A stretch of DNA of 64,000 bases from Climacium dendroides (lineage: Eukaryota; Streptophyta; Bryopsida; Hypnales; Climaciaceae). Below, piece by piece: positions 48,223-60,840 of the stretch (position 1 is its first letter; the number at the start of each line of letters is the position of its first letter). A program made the translations under genes and the position numbers. Under the pieces are notes generated by a model. That model ran no database searches. It was not told the origin of the DNA and was given only the letters and a program-made list of their open reading frames with translations. Location: positions 22,549,345 to 22,613,344 of the forward strand of contig OX467089.1 in the NCBI GenBank assembly GCA_950106755.1, written 5' to 3'.

Positions 48223-49176
48223 ACCCTAAGTGCCCTATGGGACCAAAAAGTGTCATCACATAGTCTGAAAGTTCAATTTGAAGTGTTATAACTTTTGCAT
48301 ACAATGTCCAAATTTAATAAAAACTTATCAAAAAATTTAATTTGTCTCTTCTAGTTTGTGTGGTAAAATTTTCAAATCAATCCAAGATGTATAGATTTTT
48401 TGAAATCCATTCGGAGTTCAAGGGTTCAATTTGAGTTCACCAAAATGCATTTCGATGGCTGCAACTTTAGATGCTTGTATTTCCTTCATCCAATGTTTAT
48501 TTTCATAAACTTTGCAGTGTTATGTTCCCCTTGAAGTTTAGTTATTGTGGTAAATTTTTCATGTTGATCCAAGTTGTTTTGAATCAAGACATTTTTAGAT
48601 TACAATGAACTTTGGTGGCTTGTTTTTTCTTCATACAATGTCTATTTTCAATGATTCTTTTGCATAAAGTCGTTCATATTAGTCTATTTTACGTGGTTAA
48701 ACTTTCATATCAATCCAAGACATTATAAGTGGTTGAGAAGCATTTTAGTAGAAGGAAGTACATCCTTACCTTAGATGTGTTTTTGCAATTTTTCTTTGGC
48801 TATTTTTTTCTATTTCAAAGTCATTTTTCAAACACAATGAGTGAATTCAATGATATTTTCTGTCACCAATGTGTTTGTATGGTGGTTTTGAAGCACTTTA
48901 TAGTTTGAAGTTTTTTCATTCAAGTAGGTTTAGAAATCAAATTTCACCTCCAAATGTGTTGCTAGGAAAATTTCAGCATCTTTTTCCAACACTAAAACAT
49001 TACAACCTTGCAATCTATGTGGCCAAATGACTCCAAATTTGATTCACATCATCTACAACAGGTACACTACAAGATCTTGCAGTTGAAATTTCTATTACCT
49101 TAGTGACATTTAGACCTATAACACTTCAAAAGCCATGATGTTTGGAAACCCAAAAAAGGCCCTGCACGTTTTAGGG
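48223..49176. mobile_element. TTAA-type non-autonomous element, inverted relative of 20980-21949
   Basis: About 954 bp. Left end ACCCTAAGTGCCCTATGGGA follows TTAA (48219-48222) and matches the right end of 20980-21949 read on the minus strand. The interior continues in that order (ATGTCCAAATTTAATAAAA, CTAGTTTGTGTGGTAAAATT). The right boundary, before TAACG at 49177, is weathered. Confidence 0.55.
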
Positions 49177-49229
49177 TAACGTTAAGTAAACCACACGGAC
49201 CTCTGACTTCCATGGTGCTGTACCTGGTG

Positions 49230-49870
49230 CTGTCCCAACAACTTTTATTTTTATTTTTAAAGCAAATGGGCAATTTCCATTTGATAATCACAACAACTTT
49301 TTGAAAGTATGTTTACTAGACTAGCTTACAGGAATTTCAATCTCTACTCTCACTTGCATGAGTGGGATGACCTGTGTGACTTGTCAAAACATCAAAAGCT
49401 ACAACACAGCCAAAAATAAAAAGTAAAAGCAGTTTTTTAATTTTTAAATTCATAAAAACTTTGAAATTCAATATCTTTTTGTATCATGAGTTGGAATATC
49501 ACGAAACAAAGCCCGTGCACCCTTCCTCATGGAGAGCTTTCCGATGATACCAAGAACACAACCAAGGAACAAACGGTTTAGGAGATCTCAACGTAACAAC
49601 AAAACAAAACAAGCAACTTAACTTAAGGTAAGGTAATGGACTGGTGCACTATATGCCATTGCCACAACCAAAATACAAATAAAAGTAATTTTTCAATTCA
49701 TAAAAACTATGAGATTCAATAATTTTCACACCATAGGCCAAACACCATGAAATATAGTACATACAGCCCTCCTCGATGAGGGCTTTCTGATAGATACCAA
49801 GAATGCCATTGAGGGATATACAGTTCTAAAGATCTTATCGTAACAAACAAAACACATAACTTAAGTTAAG
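49230..49870 (+). repeat. Dispersed repeat with a second unit nearby and an inverted copy at 51000-51340
   Basis: Two similar units at about 49380-49620 and 49660-49870 share AATTCATAAAAACT, ATCATGAG or ACCATAGG, GAAATATAG-type sequence, CTTTCCGATGATACCAAGAA and CTCAACGTAACAA. The 51170-51340 segment is the inverted counterpart (TTCTTGGTATCATCAGAAAG), and a further relative lies at 61370-61480. Non-coding. Confidence 0.55.
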
Positions 49871-50026
49871 TTATGGGTAGGCTCTAATCTCTACATTTGC
49901 TTTGCATTTTGGGCCTCAGATATGCAAAAATGATCACACTAGAAATGATATTTTTTTTAATGCAAATGATCTCAGTTTGGACCACACGATAGTGGAGAAA
50001 TTCATATATACAATCATGTGTATATA

Positions 50027-50163
50027 AGGTAGGAGGTCCTTAGATCAACCATATTCTAAATGCGTCCTCTATCTAAGAATAAGTGACATGCTACTTGAGA
50101 TATCTATTATTGTCATTGATGAAGTAGGTAAGCTTAAGTGGGTGATTTACGGACCTCCTAGCT
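50027..50163. mobile_element. Small TA-flanked MITE, AGGTAGG-TCC family
   Basis: 137 bp between TA (50025-50026 and 50164-50165). Left AGGTAGGAGGTCCTTAG; right, on the minus strand, AGCTAGGAGGTCCGTAAATC. Probably an internally deleted member. Confidence 0.65.
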
Positions 50164-50429
50164 TACGTACAATCGAATGCACATTTAGAGATATATTTTT
50201 AAGTCCAACTTAATATTCACCTTGTCGTTTTCAATCATTGGATTGAAACACTCCAATTTTCACCACAACTTCAAGGTAAAGATTCTCCCCCACTCTTTAA
50301 TTTTTAACACCAAAAAAATCCCATAACTGAAAGGACGTCACCTTCCTGCATCCTGAAGAAAGGAAAAGAGTGGGCAGTCAACTCAGTCTAGAATGTTCTT
50401 GTCAATGTGGGAAATTGAATTCAGTTCCA

Positions 50430-52242
50430 TCTTCCAAAAAATAGGAATATATTATTGAAATCATTGGTGCAAATATCTAGGCAGGGGACTATCCCTTGAA
50501 AAGCAAACGTCCGTCCCCTTCTTTGCTCCCCGACTGAATTTTTAAAAAGTAAAAAAAAAAAAATTAAAAAAAAAATTAAAAAAAAATTAGATTCACACAC
50601 CCATCCAATACCAACACCAAAACAATTTTGATACGGATATAATATATGTGTATATGGAATATACATGCAAAGACCCAATAACCTATTTTTGTCATCTTAC
50701 TTTTGACCCTAATTCCACCACAAAACTCATCTAAATCCATTCATTTTATGACAAAATCTGCAGGCAGTTTTGTAATTTCAGGGGCTGACTACTTCAAAAA
50801 TTCACAAAAAATATGATTTTAATTGAAAAATATATAATTTCACTTGCGTTTAATTTGTGAAACAAGCACACACTCTGAAAAATATGTACCCCTCTTAGAA
50901 TTCGCCTCAAGATATTCAGATTCCAAATCACGATGGTAGACAATTACCACCGTAGACAAGACTTGGTCTTTCTTAGTCTTTCAACAATTCTGATACAATT
51001 TTTTTTTCTTGAAACATATAGACAATTTCCATTGATAAAAGGAAACGGAACACAAAACCAAAGGGCATAAGTTAATCCCCAGTGGAATTTTTTCATTTTC
51101 AACAATCAACTGATACAAAATTTTAAAAATCCATTGATTGAGTTAGGCTATTTGTTTGTTTGTTACATTGAGATCTCATGACCGTACGTCTTCCACTCAC
51201 ATTCTTGGTATCATCAGAAAGCTGTCAATGAGGAGAGGTGCATGGGCTTTATTTTGTAGTGTTTCAACTCATGGTGTGAAAGTAATTGATTTTTGAAGTT
51301 TTTAGAAATTAAAATATTAAAATGTTACTTTTACTTTTATTTTGACTTTAGTAATGGCATAGACATACTAAGGTAGTCTATTCTTAAAGTAACCATTTAA
51401 GCCTACTTAACTCATCAATGATAATAATAGATATTTCAAGCAACATATCACCCATTCCTAAATAGGGGTTGCATTTAAACATGGTCATTTTTAGAGCAAA
51501 GTTAACTACCTTAGTCTCCATTGTGACAACAACTAAGCTTAGTATAGCACCATGTAAGTCACAAGTTTGACGTGTGATTTACCTATACCTCCATAAAACC
51601 AATGTCCCAACAACTTCTTGACTAAAGTATTCTTATTAGACTACCTTTAATTTAGTCAACCCTGGAGCGCCGCGGGTGCCATTTTGATAACAATACTGTG
51701 AGATGGAAAGAGTTCAAAAGCATTTTTTCATCCATATTTTTCTTGCTGACCTTTCATGATGGGTTATGAAGAGTATTTAATCAAGTTTGTAGTCTTACAA
51801 GTGTTTGTCTTCACATAAATGAAAAGTTAGTAAAAAAACGAATCATATGATATGCTATTTTAGTGTATTTTGGGAAGTTGTTCCTTGCTCTAAATTTGAA
51901 ATTTCTTCACAAAAATGATATTTTCTGAATTTGAGTCCAACTAATAGAATGAAGGTCATCTACTCTAGTTTCTACTCCAATTTGAATTTTGGAAAAAATT
52001 GCAAATATTGAATATTTTATTGCAATTTGAACTTTGGATATATTTTCAATGTCTATTATTTTCTAATTATATAATGACATGGAAATTGAGTTTACATGAT
52101 GATGTTAGTCATTGTAATATACACACATGGTGAAATTTTCAGATTTTTTGAAATAATTTTCTATTTGATGTGATTTTTCTTCACTTTTTCTTCAAAAATT
52201 CTAAAAAAAAAAAAATTCCATACAGGAATTCCAATCTCTGTC
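50430..52242. other. AT-rich intergenic DNA, no gene recognised
   Basis: Mainly poly(A/T)-rich tracts (for example 50548-50588) and the inverted dispersed repeat at 51000-51340. Open frames are short and of simple composition. Confidence 0.5.
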
Positions 52243-52536
52243 CACTACGCTAAAATTGATAAATAGTGTTGGGTGATAATTAGTGTTGTTCCCTGTTTTT
52301 TACCCCAACACTATTTTCCAACTTATGTGTAAATAGTGTTTGTTCTATATTTTGTTCCCATCTAACACTAAATGGACTCTTGTAGAAATGTTGAAATGAC
52401 CATCATAGCACTATTATAGTGCTAAAATAGTGTTAAAATGGATAAATAATGTTCTAACACTAACCTTGCAAATCACAATTAGTGTTATTGTTGACAATTA
52501 GTGTAGCCAACACTATTTACCAATTTTAGTGTAGTA
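52243..52536. mobile_element. CACTA-like MITE, TAGTGTT family, copy 3
   Basis: 294 bp, CACTACGCTAAAATTGATAA at the left, CCAATTTTAGTGTAGTA at the right. Inverted relative to 8955-9235 and carrying the same internal block (TTCCCTGTTTTTTACCCCAA). It has an extra AACTTATGTGTAAATAGTG insertion. Confidence 0.8.
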
Positions 52537-55500
52537 CGGGGAGATATGCAAAAATGACCACATTGGGAATAATTTTTTCAATTTTTTATTTTTTTGAAAC
52601 CTAGAGTTTATTCCAAGAGATGATATATATGTTTTTTTATTTCAATATGATTGACCACAATAAAGAAGTGAATTGTATGATTTTGTTTGTGCCTTCATGC
52701 ACAATGAAAAATATTTGCATACAAATATTAATAGTGTGCATTTTCTTTTCCATTGCTAACTATTTCAAAAAGACATGACTATTAAAAGCCAAAATTCCAT
52801 TTGAAATAGAGAATACTTGAGCTTGGGTGAGCACAAGGGAGAGGAAACTCACCATCAAACAACTTCCAAAGTTGAACAATGACTACATATACAATTGCTT
52901 CAAATGATACAAAATTTATGTAATTGTGAATTGCATTTTTTTTAACAACTTCAATGCTTGAATTTCTACACTCCAATGTTCCACAACTTCCACTCTTGAA
53001 GTTTAGAAGTTAAGATTCTCTCCAATACTTTAATTTCTAAGGGAAAAAAAAAAACTAAATCCAAAGGATATATACGGATAGATCTACATCACAAAGAGAA
53101 GAAAAAAAAAGGGGCCTTCAACTCTAGAATGTCATGTAACCCACTTTTGCAAATTGAATTTGGTTCCCTCTTTTAAAACATAGGAATATATTGTTGAAAT
53201 AATTGCTATAAATATGTAGGGTACTATCCTTGAAAAGAGACAAAGTGTGTCCATACTCCCCAATTGAATTAACTTGTAAAATTCTTTGAATATTTTTTCA
53301 CCAAAAATGTTCCAAAACTACCATTTCTAGTCTAAGTACCAAATTTTAGAAGGAAAGACAATTTTGACACATATAACTATGGGATCTTGTAGTAACTTAT
53401 GTTGGTTTGAGAAGATGTGAAATTTTTTTTTAGAAAGTTTTACCGTGTAGGTTTCAAGATATTAGCATTTGAATTGATAGAAATCCTTTTTTTACCTTGT
53501 GAAAAAACGAACAACTGCACTTCACAAGGTTATGTGCATTTGTATATAAAAATGTGCATTTGTATATAAAAATGTCCATGTTGTTGGTGCTTCTTTAGCT
53601 TCCTTTTTCAAGGCAAGTTGGCTACATACTTGAAAATTTTCAAATCATTTGGAATTGTACAACATATAGGAAAAAAATAGTAAGTAGAAAAAATAGATAA
53701 TGATTCAAAATACTAAATTGTTAACAATTTAATTATGGACTTGAAAAATGTCAATCCCAATGGTTGTAATGTTGTAATAATCAATCTACATCCTATTATT
53801 TTATTTTATTTCTCAGATATTGAAAATTTAATTAAATAAAGAACTTCAAAATTTATTTTAAAGTAGAGAATCCGTAAGTGCCCGCAAACTAAAACTCCTC
53901 ATAATTTTCATCTCATTAATAAAACTGGAATGATTCAAAGCTTTCTAGGTATATATGAATCTAGATAACCAATTTCAAAATTTTGTTTATGGGAATGATT
54001 ATTTTTATCTAGGCCTAAACTCCTTGGTTACAAAATAAATTACATATCATACAAAATCTTTTTAATCATGTAGTCAAAATTATGAAAATTTTATGTTGGA
54101 TCTTAAAGAACAACCTCGTCTACATGTTGTTTGAAAATCCCAAAGGAAAAAAAACAAAAAAACTCCATCTGTAATGAGCTACTCAAAATTGCAATGTTGC
54201 TAAAAAATACAGTTTGGTCCTTTAGGGGTTAATAATAATTTTTGTTAAAACTAATTTGCACACACACATACAAACCAAAACCCAAACCAAAATTTTTAAT
54301 ATGCATATAATATGTGGAATATATATGAAATACATATGGGATATGATATACAAAATATGGATATCTAATACAGAATATTGATATGCATACATGCACATGA
54401 TATAGGACACATGATATGGGGTTATATAGTATCCACTGAAAAGAAGTTGTCACCTCCTAGTTTGCATTAGTTCCCCCCTCTCTCTAAAAAATCACAAGTC
54501 GTTGATTTTTTTTAAATGCTTTCCCTCCAAAATGTCGTCCAATTTTCAAAAAATCACAAGCCGTTGATCTTTGTGGGATTTAATTTGAACCGTCCAAATA
54601 TGAATCCAGAATACAGTACCAAATATGGATATGGGTATAAATACTATATATTGTATGAATATTGGGGACGAATATGGATATGGGAGCGGATACAAACACT
54701 AGATATGGGTTACGGGAATATGGGATACAGATATAAGATGTGATTTTAGTACTGAATTGTTTCATATTGATTGTCCCACAATATGAGTTCTTAAAATTAC
54801 AAATAGGGGGAGGGGAGAGAGGGGAGGAAATTAATTAATAAATAAATATTTTGAAACTAGGGGAGGGGGTTGTTAAAAAAATTAATTAAATTTTTTTTTG
54901 GTGCATTGTGACACAATTTGTCACAATGCACCCAAAAGAGGCAGTAACTACAATACAAATATGTTCAATAAAATATTCCTATAGTATAATATATAGATAC
55001 ATGTATAGGATATGGGATATGGCTATTACTCCCATGTCAATTGCAATCTATCATGTTCAAAAAAATATATACATATAGGGTGTAATATAAATATAGATAT
55101 AGGGGATTTATTAATTCACTCACTTCGTAAGTGAGAGGGTGACATTATTCAAAATATTTTTTTGAGTAGTTTACCATCTTTTTCCCTTTAATTTCCATGT
55201 TGAACTGATTTTCTAAGTACGAAGTCCATTTTTTTTTCCTATTGTTTACTCCAAATAGAAAATTTTACAGATTTTTCCATCAATTTTTTTCCAATGTATA
55301 TTTTCAAATTGCAAATGGATTTCATTTTTTCCCCAATTCTACTTGCTAACAATGGCCTACTAATAGGAATATTCACAAACATTGGTGGGTAGCACTTCTT
55401 CAATAGTAAAAAGATTTTTTTCTTACATATTTTAAATGCCTTAAAGCACCAAAAATAATTGGGGGAGCATCAAGCCCTAAGAAAAGATTTGAAGAAAAAT

Positions 55501-56183
55501 TGGATGATGATGCCAAGTTGTTCCAATTTTTTAAAAATAATATGGATGAAATCATCAATTTTAAATGAAACTCATCCAAATACGTTGATGAAAATATAAT
55601 TCTATCCAAAATATAGGTGAATACTGAAATATTTGGCGGGTGTATTTTAAAACCTTTCCTAGCTAATTAAAGGTCTCTGATTGCAGATATGAATTCAAAA
55701 TCTGAAAAAAAATTTAAAAAATTACATGAATTTAAAAAAAAAAATCCTACGTTTTCCCCCGGGGTAAATCCAGCCTGGTGGGCCCATCTCATGGGCAGGG
55801 TTTCACGTCCCCCAATGTTGAGGGTATATCCGTAGTCAAATAACGGAGCACATGGATTGAACACCTCGCTCTCTATTTACCGACTTTTGAAGGAATGGTT
55901 TTTAAAAAAAACAAAACAAAACATGGTGTTAACAAAGAGTGAGTTACGTACGAGCATGAGCGGGGGGACCGAGGAGGGGGTGGGGTGAGCTTCAAATTCA
56001 ATGGGAGGAGCCTCTTTTGTCAACAAAGTAGCGAACTTGCAAAGGTAGGGTGGGTGAGAAGCACGGACACCCACATGGTCGCGCCTTCATGACCCCTGCA
56101 ACACAAGCAACAGGAACGTACAGTTGCTTCAGTTGGTGGCATTCGGTCCATGAAAAAAAAAATAATCCATTCTGCGACTGGAG
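52537..56183. other. AT-rich intergenic DNA with low-complexity tracts
   Basis: No gene recognised. Degenerate TATGGATATGGGATA-type tracts occur at 54295-54430, 54600-54740 and 54990-55095. A 22-bp duplication containing GTGCATTTGTATATAAAAAT lies near 53528-53575. A TTAA-type element end (TTTGGTCCTTTAGGGG before TTAA at 54229-54232) has no identified partner. A GC-richer patch at 55760-56100 encodes nothing recognisable. Confidence 0.5.
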
Positions 56184-56278
56184 GGTCTAGAAATCGCCCA
56201 CTACGGAAGAAGAGCTGAAAACGGGATTTGGGGGAGGCGAAGCTTCTTGAGATGATTTTCGGTAAATTTTCTTTGGAA

Positions 56279-56543
56279 GACTACACTAAAATTGGTAAAT
56301 AGTGTTGGGTGATAATTAGTGTTGTAGTGAACTAGATCATAGCCACTTAACTTATTATATTACCATTTCAACTTCTATATTTTCTTCCCATCTAACACTA
56401 AATGTATTCTTGTAGAAATATTGAAATGACCAAATTTTACTATTAATAGAGCTAAAATAGTGTTAGAATGGGTAAATAATGTTCTAACACTAACCTTGCA
56501 AATCACAATTAGTGTAGCCAACACTATTTACCAATTTGAGTGG
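56279..56543. mobile_element. CACTA-like MITE, TAGTGTT family, copy 4 (nested)
   Basis: 265 bp. CTACACTAAAATTGGTAAAT at the left, ACTATTTACCAATTTGAGTG at the right. Inverted relative to 47274-47554 and of the same sub-family. Inserted into the MITE at 56184-57110, between CTTTGGAAGA and GGAATTGGC. Confidence 0.75.
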
Positions 56544-56596
56544 AATTGGCATCGAACCGAAGTCGTTTCATGTTTTTTTGGAGCTTTGTGGAATTG

Positions 56597-56961
56597 AGGT
56601 GGAAACACCCAAAACCGTTACTTTAAGCAATTCAGCATAGTTGGAGGCATATTTTTCTAAAAAGAAATAATATTTTTGTAGTGTATGCAAGTGAAAATCA
56701 TGAATATTCAAAAAAATAATTAGATTTTTCGGACATTGTACGTAATTTTTATGATTTTTGGCTGCCTACACCATTGGAACTGTCCCATAGGTGCACCCAA
56801 AACTGAACTACGTAAAAATCAGTTCAGTATGTGTCCTTCAAGTGCGTTAGCAAATCAAAGTTAAACATGTGTAAGACACATTAATGAAACTCTAGGGACA
56901 CTTTAAGGGCACTCTATGGAACAAGGATTCGGTATAGGGATGAAATTGGATGTTTCTACTT
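56597..56961. mobile_element. TA-type MITE, AGGTGG family (nested)
   Basis: 365 bp. Left AGGTGGAAACACCC, right read on the minus strand AAGTAGAAACATCC, flanked by TG (from TA) and TA. It sits exactly at the TA of the host word GGAATTAGTTATG. Confidence 0.7.
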
Positions 56962-57583
56962 TAGTGATGAAATTTTGAAGTTGCAATGGCATAGGGCTCT
57001 GCAATCACCTGCCTTCTCAAATGTACAGTGTTTGTACATTGCTAAAGGCTATGAAAAAGCAACAAGTACACGTAGTGTACATTTGAGGAGGTGGGCAATT
57101 TTAGAGCATGGTATCCTAGTTCATGGAATTTAGTGCTACCTTCAAGACAAACATGCATCAACTTAAGAGTGAGTAGTATTAAAAAAAATAGAAAAGAAAA
57201 TATTTTTGCAAGTTGTAAAAGATTATTGGGAGTACTATAACACAAGACTGACTAAATAGATGTTAATTTCAATGTGGTGGGAGTTGTAAATTGGCTATCA
57301 AATTCTATTGCCTGTGGCAAGCTTGGCTAAAATCTAATTTTTTCAAGGATTTTCTCCAATTTACATTTAGCTACCAAAAATTTTATGTATCAATGTAGCA
57401 AATTTTAGCCAGTTCTGTAAATGTTGATTCTTGTTGGTTTGTAGCTAAAATTGATTTGCAGGATCCGTACAATGCACCAAAGAGGCTGATTCTGCACAAG
57501 AATGCCACTCTAATAGAAAGGAACTTCCTCTTAATACTAGGGAATGCATCTTTTAGGTCGCATTTTCTAACTTAGTATGTATA

Positions 57584-58044
57584 AGGTAAACCAGCCCATT
57601 GTGGTCAGAATGAGGAGTTTGGCATCATCTTGTTGTTGAAATTTTTCAATTTTCTTCTTACATTAGTACAAGTGTGAGAAATAGCAAGTGCAATTGAAAT
57701 TAATTTTTTTTGACAAAGTATGAATTTGCTAGAAATTTCTGAAGCATTGAGCCCAAAGGAGTCTGTAGACTACCTTAAGACCACTAAAATCTGAATCTGT
57801 AATGCTCATCTCACTGCCTAATGCAGTCAAAATATTTTCTATTACAGAAGGCCAGAAAAGTCAATTTTTGCAATGGACTTCACACTGAAAACTCAGAAGT
57901 TCCTAATGAGGTCAGTGTTCACTCCATTGCTGTCATGTAAGACATGCATTGTTGCCCACATCCCACATCCTGGAAAAAAACCACAATGGGTCATTTCTTA
58001 GGCGACCACAATGGGTCATTTGACTGCAATGGGCTGTCTTACCG
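57584..58044. mobile_element. TA-flanked MITE, AGGTAAAC family
   Basis: 461 bp between TA (57582-57583 and 58045-58046). Left AGGTAAACCAGCCCATTGTG; right on the minus strand CGGTAAGACAGCCCATTGCA. Inverted match to 20539-20976 over its length. Confidence 0.77.
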
Positions 58045-58077
58045 TAAATCCCATATTAATGGACAAAAGACTTAATA

Positions 58078-58328
58078 CTCCCTCAGTTTTGAAATGATTG
58101 TGCACAATTATGTAGAGATTTTTTCATGCCAATTTTATTGATCTTATTGTGAATAATATAATTAAGAAAGGTTTCAAATTTTATTTCACTAGAATCAATG
58201 AAGAACATTGGATGCATTCATTGTAGTCTAAATAAAATTAGCCACAAGGAAGTCTCTTTATGACCTACTCAAAATAACCTTGAAAAACATGACATTCAAA
58301 ACAGACAATCGTTTTGGGATGGAGGGAG
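58078..58328. mobile_element. Stowaway-type MITE
   Basis: 251 bp between TA (58076-58077 and 58329-58330). Left CTCCCTCAGTTTTGAAATGA, right on the minus strand CTCCCTCCATCCCAAAACGA. The CTCCCTCCGTCCCAAAA-like end with TA duplication is the textbook Stowaway signature (Tc1/mariner superfamily). Confidence 0.92.
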
Positions 58329-58330
58329 TA

Positions 58331-58739
58331 AGGTAGGAGGCTCTAAAAGCGACCCTTTACGGGCTGATCTGTCTTTTTAGAGGTTTGCATGAACAGAAAT
58401 ATTTTTAGCTCATTTTTCAGAGAAAGAAAAATGGATGCGGAATGTAACACAAGTGGTTTCATATTTTTTGAAGCATTTTTGAATTAGTTATGAATTTTCA
58501 AAGATTTCTGTAGTAGGTACCTATTTGTGACCATAGGTCTCCCAAAATCTGTCCCCTTGCAACTTCTAAATCGATTTCTGAATCAGGGAAGAAATGATTG
58601 GCTCTCGAAATAAAATAAGTAAATTTTTCTTGATTCATTCAATAGCAACAGTGGTTCATTTAAAGATCACCTCCCATCCATTTTACAACCAGCTATGGGG
58701 CGATTGCAAGGAGATGGTCGCAATTACAGCATCCTACCT
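58331..58739. mobile_element. TA-flanked MITE abutting the Stowaway element
   Basis: 409 bp. Left AGGTAGGAGGCTCTAAAAGC, right on the minus strand AGGTAGGATGCTG, with TA at 58329-58330 and 58740-58741. The left TA is shared with the Stowaway element, so one inserted at the edge of the other. Confidence 0.75.
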
Positions 58740-59387
58740 TAATAAACCTTTTTGATGACCATGGTCAAAGGCTTTGAGCCATCATACATTTTCAATGAAT
58801 TTATGGTATAATTCATTATTTTGTACGTTTGATAAATCACCCCCTCCCACGGGGTTGTTCCATAAGTGAATCCCATGGGAGCCAACCCATTCTTGATTGA
58901 CCTTCCATTTTGGTAGTGTAGGGTGCTTTCTTTACATGTAGATAAAGATGAATAGTGATAAATTATGATACAATTCTTGCTGCAATTGTGGTGCATTGTG
59001 ATTGATTACAAGTCTCTTGTTATTGCAACCAAGCCTTAGTTGATTTTGCAACTAGCCTTTGGTTGGAAATAGGAAGACCTATATGACTAGTATAGGTCAA
59101 ATAATATCTTCAACTAAAAATTCATGGTAATTATGTTTTGACAATAAAATTGAAAATTATGGAACCCTTCCAAACTCTAATTCTATACATTAAAAAGTTT
59201 CTCCACTCAAGAAATCCCTGCTTCAGATATACCTAATTATTTAAGTGGTTGGAAATGGGTTGGCTCCCTTATATCAAATTGGATTTGGAATATGCAAACA
59301 TTGGGAAATTTGTCTATTCTAAAACTACCCCTCTCCTTGAAATTGTTCCTATTATTAGCTGGAGAATGGAGATGAAGTGATCATTAA

Positions 59388-59924
59388 CCCTTAAAATCCT
59401 TTTGTTCCTATATGGGACAAAATGGATTATGATAGGTTCCTATGATCTCAATTTTCATTGAAACTTTTTGAAATTGTTCATAAGATAGAAAAACTTATGA
59501 ACTTCCTAGGAATATAGTTTTTTTTTTTCAATCGATACAAAAGTCATGCCGCAATAACCTTAAAACGGGAAAAAAAAAATCCACAAAAAATTTTAATATT
59601 TTTTTTCTTTTAGATTATGTTTTTGTCTAAATGGAAAGCTTTGATTCATTCCATTTGGATTAGTAGTGTGAAAGTTACAGAGCTTCTTGTTCGGGGGCAA
59701 TCAAAGCAACTTCTTGAAAGAATTCTTTTCACACTTCAAATGCTAATATCTTTCAATCTATACAATCAAAAATCACAAAATTTTTACTACGTGATCTAAG
59801 ACAAATTTTAAAACATGTGGTTAGACTCTAAAAAAAACATATTTTTTAATTTTGTAGGTAAATGTAGCAGAAGTGGTAGTTTTGAGTAGTTTTTGATAGA
59901 AAAATGGCCTTGGGATTTTAGGAG
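59388..59924. mobile_element. TTAA-flanked non-autonomous element, short form
   Basis: 537 bp. TTAA at 59384-59387 and 59925-59928. Left CCCTTAAAATCCTTTTGTTC; right on the minus strand CTCCTAAAATCCCAAGGCC. The interior resembles 39251-40136 with a central deletion. The right edge is followed by a repeated TTTTAGGAGTTAAAT. Confidence 0.65.
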
Positions 59925-60463
59925 TTAAATTTTAGGAGTTAAATGGATCACTTTAGCCATTGAACAAATCGAGGAAAAACTGATTGTTTATTGCATGAGC
60001 CAATCATTGTCTTTGATTTCCTCACATCTCTTTACAAGTTGTAAGTGGACAAATTTTGGGAGCCCCGTGGTCACAAATAGGTGCCTACAGTTGAAAAAAT
60101 ACAAAACCACTTGACGTATTAATAAATCATCTTAGCAAAATGGCAAGTTAAATAACCCATAAACAATCCTGCAACCCTGTTTGTTGGCCAATGAATGACA
60201 AAAAATCCTTCTATGTGGGACAAAAGCGCAATTATTCATTCTCCGATATTTCACATGGTACCCAAATGGATGATTTCCACAGTCACCAATCTGTCCTTTT
60301 AAGGTTTTAAGTTATTTGGAAAGCCTTTGACTTTGGGGACAATGCTATGATTGTTGTCAGAAAAAAATTGTAATTGTAACCCTGAAAGGCTGAAACGATC
60401 AGACAGACAACTGAAAAAGGGCTGATGGAGGACCTTCAGGACGGAGAAAATATTTGTTGCATA

Positions 60464-60840
60464 AGGTAGTCAGTCCATAAGTCGATCATTTAAGCACTGG
60501 AACTGAATTTTGGGCAGGTGAAAAACTTCTCAAAATATTTTCCAGTAAATTTCCCTTGAAAGAAAAGAAGAATTGGCATCTAACCCAAGTTGTTTCATAT
60601 TTTTTGGATTATTTTTGAATTAGTTATGAATTTTCAAACAAGAAGTGTTGTAGGTCCCTGTTTATGATCCTAGGTCTTTCATAAAGTGTTCACTGCAACT
60701 TCTAGAGAGAAATTGGAAAAGGAAGGAGAATGATTTTTTCAATGACTATGGAGGTCAATTTTAGAACCACCTCCAATCCATTCCAATGCCATTTATAGGG
60801 GTGGTTCAAAATGCCCAAGTAGAGTTCGAGCCTCCTACCT
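60464..60840. mobile_element. TA-flanked MITE, AGGTAG family
   Basis: 377 bp between TA (60462-60463 and 60841-60842). Left AGGTAGTCAGTCCATAAGTC; right on the minus strand AGGTAGGAGGCTCGAAC. The interior is shared with 40634-40925 and 58331-58739 (GGCATCTAACCCAAGTTG, TGAATTAGTTATGAATTTTC). Confidence 0.75.

Larger units (their letters stand above)
56184..57110. mobile_element. AGGTAGG-family MITE carrying two later insertions
   Basis: The host keeps the family order: AAATCGCCCAC at the left, GGGGGAGGCGAAGCTTC, CTTTGGAAGA, then GTGGAATTGGCATC, TTTGGAGCTTTGTGGAATT, then ATGAAATTTTGAAGTTG, and the right part with AATGTACAGTGTTTGTACAT. A CACTA-like MITE (56279-56543) and an AGGTGG MITE (56597-56961) split it. 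Joining the three host pieces gives the uninterrupted order seen at 46580-46860. The extreme ends are weathered. Confidence 0.7.

Noticed and set aside
54295..55095. Possible satellite or telomere-like array from TATGGATATGGG words
   Set aside because: Words are irregular in spacing and sequence; low-complexity drift explains them better.
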